A stretch of DNA of 6,688 nt from Firmicutes bacterium UBA5389 (GTDB lineage: Bacteria; Bacillota; DTU025), in the NCBI GenBank assembly GCA_002409965.1, contig DHON01000083.1, positions 1 to 6,688 on the forward strand, written 5' to 3'. This document shows positions 2,995 through 6,688 of the stretch, piece by piece. The position numbers were made by a program, and so were the translations under genes. Below the pieces are notes generated by a model, which worked only from the letters and a program-made list of their open reading frames with translations, did not search any database and was not told the DNA's origin. Position 1 is the first letter of the stretch. Each line of letters begins with the position of its first letter.

Positions 2995-5739
2995 ATGCGA
3001 AGGGCTTCAGGATGGATCAAAGCGCTTATCATTGTGCTAATCGCTGTGGCGCTTGGATGGAATACGCTTGCGGCCATCATAACGGAGCATCTGTGGTACG
3101 CCGATCTGGGTTACGCAGGTGCGTTCTGGAAACGCGCTGAGGCGCGTGTGGTGGTGTGCGCCGCCGCATTCGCCGTCACATTCGTCTTCGTGGCGATCAA
3201 CCTTTTCGCAACGAAAGCCGCCTCCAAGCTTGTGTCGACCCGGTCGGCATTGGCAGTTGCCCTGGTTGCGGGGATTGCAGCGGCGGCGGCGTCCTACGGC
3301 TCGTGGATGGAGTTCCAGCAGTTCATACACGCTACGTCTTTCGGCAAAGCAGATCCGCTGTTTGGCCGGGATGTCAGCTTCTACGTGTTCAAATTGCCGA
3401 TCATACGCGAGCTCTATGCGGGTTCTAGGTGGGTGATAGGGCTCACGGCGATATCTGTGATGCTGATCTACCTGGTTTCGGGAGCGCTTATCAAGTTCGG
3501 ACGCGAGGAACCCGAGCTCTGGGAGTCCAGCGGCACGGGTTCGGGGCGGAGGAAGCGCGGCCGGCTTGTGGTGGAACCTATCGATCCCCGGGCCAAGCTG
3601 CATGTATGCGCACTGTTCGGGATAGGCCTGTGCGTGATTGCGCTGGGGTTTGCGCTGTCCATGTGGGGGCTCGTGTACTCCAGCAAAGGCGTGGTTGCCG
3701 GCGCTGGTTATGCAGATGTGCATGGCACGCTCCCTGGCCTTCGTCTGCTGATCTGGCTGGTGCTCGCGGCCGCGGCGTTTATTGTGGGCGCGGGCCTCAG
3801 GGCGGCCAGTACACGCACTTGGGTCGCAGTGTCCATTACCTTGGCCGTGCTCCTTGCGGTGTCGTTTTTCGCAATCGATGTGTACCCCGGCATCGTGCAG
3901 AAGCTGTACGTTACGCCCAACGAGCTTGCGGCGGAGCGAGAGTACATAGAACGCAACATCGATCTCACCAGGAGCGCTTTTGGGCTGGATCGGGTGGAGG
4001 AACAGGAGTATGAGGTGACTGAGGCCATCACCCGTGCCAAGTTGACTGGGGCTGAGGACACCCTGGCCAACGTGAGGCTATGGGACTGGGAACCTCTCCT
4101 GGCCACCTTCGAACAGCTGCAGGAGATGCGGCTCTACTACCGCTTTGCCGACATTGACATCGACAGATACACCATCGGCGGCAAGACGACGCAGGTCATG
4201 ATGTCCGTCAGGGAGATCGACGTGGATCGCCTGCCCCGACAGGCCCAGACTTGGGTGAACACTCGGCTCAAGTACACACATGGCTACGGTGCGTGCGCGA
4301 GCCCCGTCAACGAGCTGACCCCGGACGGGCTTCCTGCGTTCCTGGTGGGCGATATTCCGCCGCGGTCGCCAGCCGACATGCGGCTCGATCGTCCTCAGAT
4401 ATACTTCGGAGAGCTCACCCGCGACTGGGTGATCGTGAACACCAAGACCGAGGAGTTCGATTACCCGGTGGGCGACTCCAACGAGTATTCGAGATACGAT
4501 GCAGACACCGGCATACGCATGGGGTATCTTCTCCGCAGGCTGCTCTTTGCGACCAGGTTCAATGATTCCAAGATTGTCTTCTCGCGCGATGTCACGCCCG
4601 ACAGCCGAATGCTGTTCGCCCGCGACATACGCGAACGTGTGCGCAGAATCGCGCCATTCCTGCAGTACGATGGGGATCCATACGCGTTCATTGCCGACGG
4701 CAGGCTGATGTGGCTGGTCGATGGGATGACCACATCGACTGCATACCCGTATGCCGAACGGTTCGGCGATCACCTCAACTACATCAGGAACTCGGTCAAG
4801 GCGACTGTGGATGCGTACAGTGGGGAGGTCAGCTTCTACATCATCGATCCGGAAGATCCGTTGGCTGCGACGTACGCTCGAGTGTTCCCGGGACTCTTCA
4901 AGCCGGCAAGCGAAATGCCAGAGTCGATCGCGAACCACTTGCGCTATCCTGAAGACCTGTTCAAGATACAGACCAGGATGTATGCCATGTACCACATGAC
5001 TGACCCTGAGGTGTTCTACAATAGGGAAGACCTGTGGGGCCTGCCTCGGGAGATATACAAAGGCCAGCAGCAAGAGGTGAGCCCATACTACGTCAACATG
5101 CAACTTCCGGGCGAGCAGGGGGTCAGCTTCGTCCTGTTCACGCCGTTCACCCCTTCGCGCAAGGACAACATGGTTGCCTGGCTGGCTGTGAGTTCCGATG
5201 TGGACGAGTACGGGCGCATGGTCGCATTCAACTTCGGCAAGCAGCACGTGGTGTTCGGGCCGATGCAGATTGAGGCACAGATCGACCAGGACACTGAGAT
5301 ATCCAAGATGCTATCACTGTGGAATCAGAGCGGGTCTACTGTGATACGCGGCAACCTCCTTGTCTACCCGATAGACGGGAGCATACTCTACGTGGAACCG
5401 CTGTTTCTGGCGGCGCAGGCCAGCCAGCTGCCGCAGCTGAAGCGCGTGATTGTATCTGACGGCACGAAGGTGGAGATCGGATCCGACTTGCCGGACGCGC
5501 TGGCAGCGCTGACCGGATGGCGAAAGAGCTCGGGCACGTCCACGCTCACCGAGGCAGACGTCGACCAACCCGGCTATGGCGGAGAGGGCGCTGTCGATCA
5601 AGACGGTCTGTCGGCAGGGGCGGCGCTTGATCTCTACCGAAGGGCGCAGGAGCGGTTGCGCGCGGGCGACCTGGCGGGCTATGAGCAACTCCAGAGGCAG
5701 CTGGAACAGGTGCTCAAGTCGATGGCCGACGGGGAGTAG
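2995..5739 (+). CDS. UPF0182 family integral membrane protein
   Basis: The 914-residue product matches UPF0182 in length and plan; its function is unknown. Seven hydrophobic helices lie near residues 8-28, 50-71, 86-104, 144-164, 204-226, 248-269 and 276-295. Basic residues at the N-terminus, at 74-83 and in the loop 167-201 (which holds a GRRKRGR cluster) put those parts inside. The roughly 620-residue C-terminal region is then predicted to lie outside. That region carries the family blocks: THGYGACASPVNELTPDGLP (residues 428-447), RPQIYFGE (466-473), EEFDYP (486-491), RIAPFLQYDGDPY (551-563), LNYIRNSVKATVDAY (594-608) and NHLRYPEDLF (647-656). Residues 840-875 look disordered, and 876-910 form a charged helical tail. 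The ATG at 2995 was chosen because AGGGG at 2982-2986 precedes it and the product then starts MRRASGW, as in the family. A GTG at 2947 would add 16 unlikely residues. Confidence 0.92.
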   Translation: MRRASGWIKALIIVLIAVALGWNTLAAIITEHLWYADLGYAGAFWKRAEARVVVCAAAFAVTFVFVAINLFATKAASKLVSTRSALAVALVAGIAAAAASYGSWMEFQQFIHATSFGKADPLFGRDVSFYVFKLPIIRELYAGSRWVIGLTAISVMLIYLVSGALIKFGREEPELWESSGTGSGRRKRGRLVVEPIDPRAKLHVCALFGIGLCVIALGFALSMWGLVYSSKGVVAGAGYADVHGTLPGLRLLIWLVLAAAAFIVGAGLRAASTRTWVAVSITLAVLLAVSFFAIDVYPGIVQKLYVTPNELAAEREYIERNIDLTRSAFGLDRVEEQEYEVTEAITRAKLTGAEDTLANVRLWDWEPLLATFEQLQEMRLYYRFADIDIDRYTIGGKTTQVMMSVREIDVDRLPRQAQTWVNTRLKYTHGYGACASPVNELTPDGLPAFLVGDIPPRSPADMRLDRPQIYFGELTRDWVIVNTKTEEFDYPVGDSNEYSRYDADTGIRMGYLLRRLLFATRFNDSKIVFSRDVTPDSRMLFARDIRERVRRIAPFLQYDGDPYAFIADGRLMWLVDGMTTSTAYPYAERFGDHLNYIRNSVKATVDAYSGEVSFYIIDPEDPLAATYARVFPGLFKPASEMPESIANHLRYPEDLFKIQTRMYAMYHMTDPEVFYNREDLWGLPREIYKGQQQEVSPYYVNMQLPGEQGVSFVLFTPFTPSRKDNMVAWLAVSSDVDEYGRMVAFNFGKQHVVFGPMQIEAQIDQDTEISKMLSLWNQSGSTVIRGNLLVYPIDGSILYVEPLFLAAQASQLPQLKRVIVSDGTKVEIGSDLPDALAALTGWRKSSGTSTLTEADVDQPGYGGEGAVDQDGLSAGAALDLYRRAQERLRAGDLAGYEQLQRQLEQVLKSMADGE

Positions 5740-5742
5740 CTT

Positions 5743-6648
5743 ATGGGAGAGAGTCGGAAGCTCGCCGTCTCATGGAGAGATGGCGCCTGTTCCATCCGGG
5801 GGTTCGACAGCTTCGATTTGCATACGACTTGCCAGTGCGGCCAGGCTTTCCGGTGGGTCCGGGCGGGAAACGCGGGGCAGCTGGAGGAGGGCGTGGTGCA
5901 GGGGAGGTTTCTTCGCCTGGAGCAGAGAGACGCCGAACTTGTTGTGCACCCGCCCGCCGATGACGAGACTATCGCGGTCGTCGTAGACTACTTTCGGCTG
6001 CGGCAATCGCACACGGCGGTAGAGGCTAGTATCGCCGGCATCGACCCCACCATGGCTGCCGCGGTGGATAGCGCTCGCGGGCTGCGGTTGGTCGCGCAGG
6101 AGCCGTGGGAATGCCTGATATCCTACATTGTCTCGGCCAACAATAGCGTCGCCCAGATATCCAGAGTGGTGGAGAACCTCTCCCGCGCGTGGGGCAAGCC
6201 CATAGGCAGTTCGTCCCGGTATTCGTTCCCTGCCCCGGGCGATCTCGAGTGCGCGTCCCAGGCTGATGTGTTGACGTGCAAGGCCGGTTTCAGATCCCGG
6301 TCCATATGCGAAGCCGCGCGCAGAGTTGCCCGAGGCGAGCTGGATTTGAACGCTGTGACCGCCATGGACTACCACGCCGCAAAGCAAGAGCTGATTCGGC
6401 TGCGGGGAGTCGGCGAGAAGGTCGCCGATTGCGTGTTGCTCTTCTCCATGGGCAAGTTCGAAGCATTCCCGGTGGATGTGTGGATTGAGCGAGTCGTGCG
6501 GCACCTGTATTTCGGCGGCGAAAAAACGTCTCAACGGGATATTCGAGAGTGGGCCGCGGACAAGTTCGGCGATCTGGCCGGGTACGCTCAGGAGTACCTG
6601 TTTGCCTATGCGCGCCTAGCCATTCCCGACAGGCTCAGAAGTGGATAG
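5743..6648 (+). CDS. ogg: 8-oxoguanine DNA glycosylase/AP lyase, OGG type
   Basis: The enzyme removes 8-oxoguanine from DNA and nicks the abasic site, starting base excision repair. The 301-residue product has an OGG N-terminal domain with the CGQAFRW signature at residues 32-38. An HhH-GPD domain follows, with PWECLISYIVSANNS at 121-135, close to the human OGG1 segment containing the damage-recognition Asn residues. The helix-hairpin-helix is LRGVGEKVADC, with catalytic Lys226, followed by FPVDVW with catalytic Asp245. YAQEYLFAYAR at 281-291 matches the closing helix. The ATG at 5743 lies 3 bases after the UPF0182 stop, and GGGGAG at 5731-5736, inside that gene, is its binding site, so the two are almost certainly co-transcribed. 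Related single-gene OGG enzymes are known in Clostridium. No key residue is missing. Confidence 0.94.
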   Translation: MGESRKLAVSWRDGACSIRGFDSFDLHTTCQCGQAFRWVRAGNAGQLEEGVVQGRFLRLEQRDAELVVHPPADDETIAVVVDYFRLRQSHTAVEASIAGIDPTMAAAVDSARGLRLVAQEPWECLISYIVSANNSVAQISRVVENLSRAWGKPIGSSSRYSFPAPGDLECASQADVLTCKAGFRSRSICEAARRVARGELDLNAVTAMDYHAAKQELIRLRGVGEKVADCVLLFSMGKFEAFPVDVWIERVVRHLYFGGEKTSQRDIREWAADKFGDLAGYAQEYLFAYARLAIPDRLRSG

Positions 6649-6688
6649 GTCGAGGAAAACTCCACTGTCAACGGACTGTGAAAATGTC
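6649..6688. other. Right edge, nothing recognisable
   Basis: The 40 bases after the glycosylase stop contain ACTGT twice but no gene start with a binding site, no terminator hairpin and no promoter that I can support. The sequence is too short to interpret. Confidence 0.3.

Noticed and set aside
2945..2995. Small leader peptide gene overlapping the UPF0182 start as TGATG
   Set aside because: Sixteen codons with no ribosome binding site. The overlap can arise by chance.
3037..3723. 228-residue open frame on the minus strand
   Set aside because: It is antisense to the membrane segments of UPF0182 and yields a His/Arg/Pro-rich product typical of shadows of hydrophobic coding DNA.
4078..5247. 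389-residue open frame on the minus strand
   Set aside because: It is antisense to the UPF0182 coding sequence, which has continuous family similarity. The minus product resembles no family and reflects GC-rich codon structure.
5770..6534. 254-residue open frame on the minus strand
   Set aside because: It is antisense to the OGG gene, which has intact catalytic residues, and has no ribosome binding site or recognisable domain.

Overview
The window most likely comes from a moderately GC-rich member of the Bacillota (Firmicutes), probably a clostridial or related lineage. The strongest clue is the gene run rplU–prp–rpmA. Its L27 begins with the cleavable N-terminal extension that is typical of organisms carrying the cysteine protease Prp. 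An OGG-type 8-oxoguanine glycosylase and a UPF0182 membrane protein fit the same placement. This assignment is inferred from gene content and was not tested by a search.

Layout. Positions 1-220 are GC-rich with no gene I can name; a partial reading frame leaves the left edge on the minus strand, with low confidence. Positions 221-300 hold a degenerate tandem array with an 8-base period. The array is followed by what looks like a decayed insertion sequence at 306-1679. This has 16-bp terminal inverted repeats (15/16 identical) and 7-bp direct repeats abutting both ends. Inside it are a DUF6788-type accessory gene broken by an in-frame TAG and a DDE transposase that has lost its middle. If the element is removed in thought, the 8-base periodicity continues in register into 1680-1713, so the element seems to have landed inside the array.

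A strong sigma-A promoter with an extended -10 (1717-1745) starts about 30 bases outside the element. It drives a leader of roughly 125 nt with two clear hairpins, in the position of the known L21 leader, and then rplU (TTG start), prp and rpmA. L21 and L27 are 50S ribosomal proteins. Prp is the protease expected to trim L27, and its catalytic His and Cys are both present, so protease and substrate lie side by side with overlapping reading frames.

The gene usually found after rpmA, obg, is absent. In its place is a 914-residue UPF0182 protein with seven predicted membrane segments and a large soluble domain predicted to lie outside the cell. Three bases later comes an 8-oxoguanine DNA glycosylase/AP lyase with the catalytic Lys and Asp intact. 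All genes from 1878 to 6648 point the same way with short gaps and could be one transcription unit. No terminator is evident between them. The last 40 bases hold nothing recognisable.

The most unusual parts are the octamer array interrupted by the deleted insertion sequence next to a ribosomal promoter, and the attachment of UPF0182 and OGG to a ribosomal operon. I found no convincing evidence of a wholly new system.
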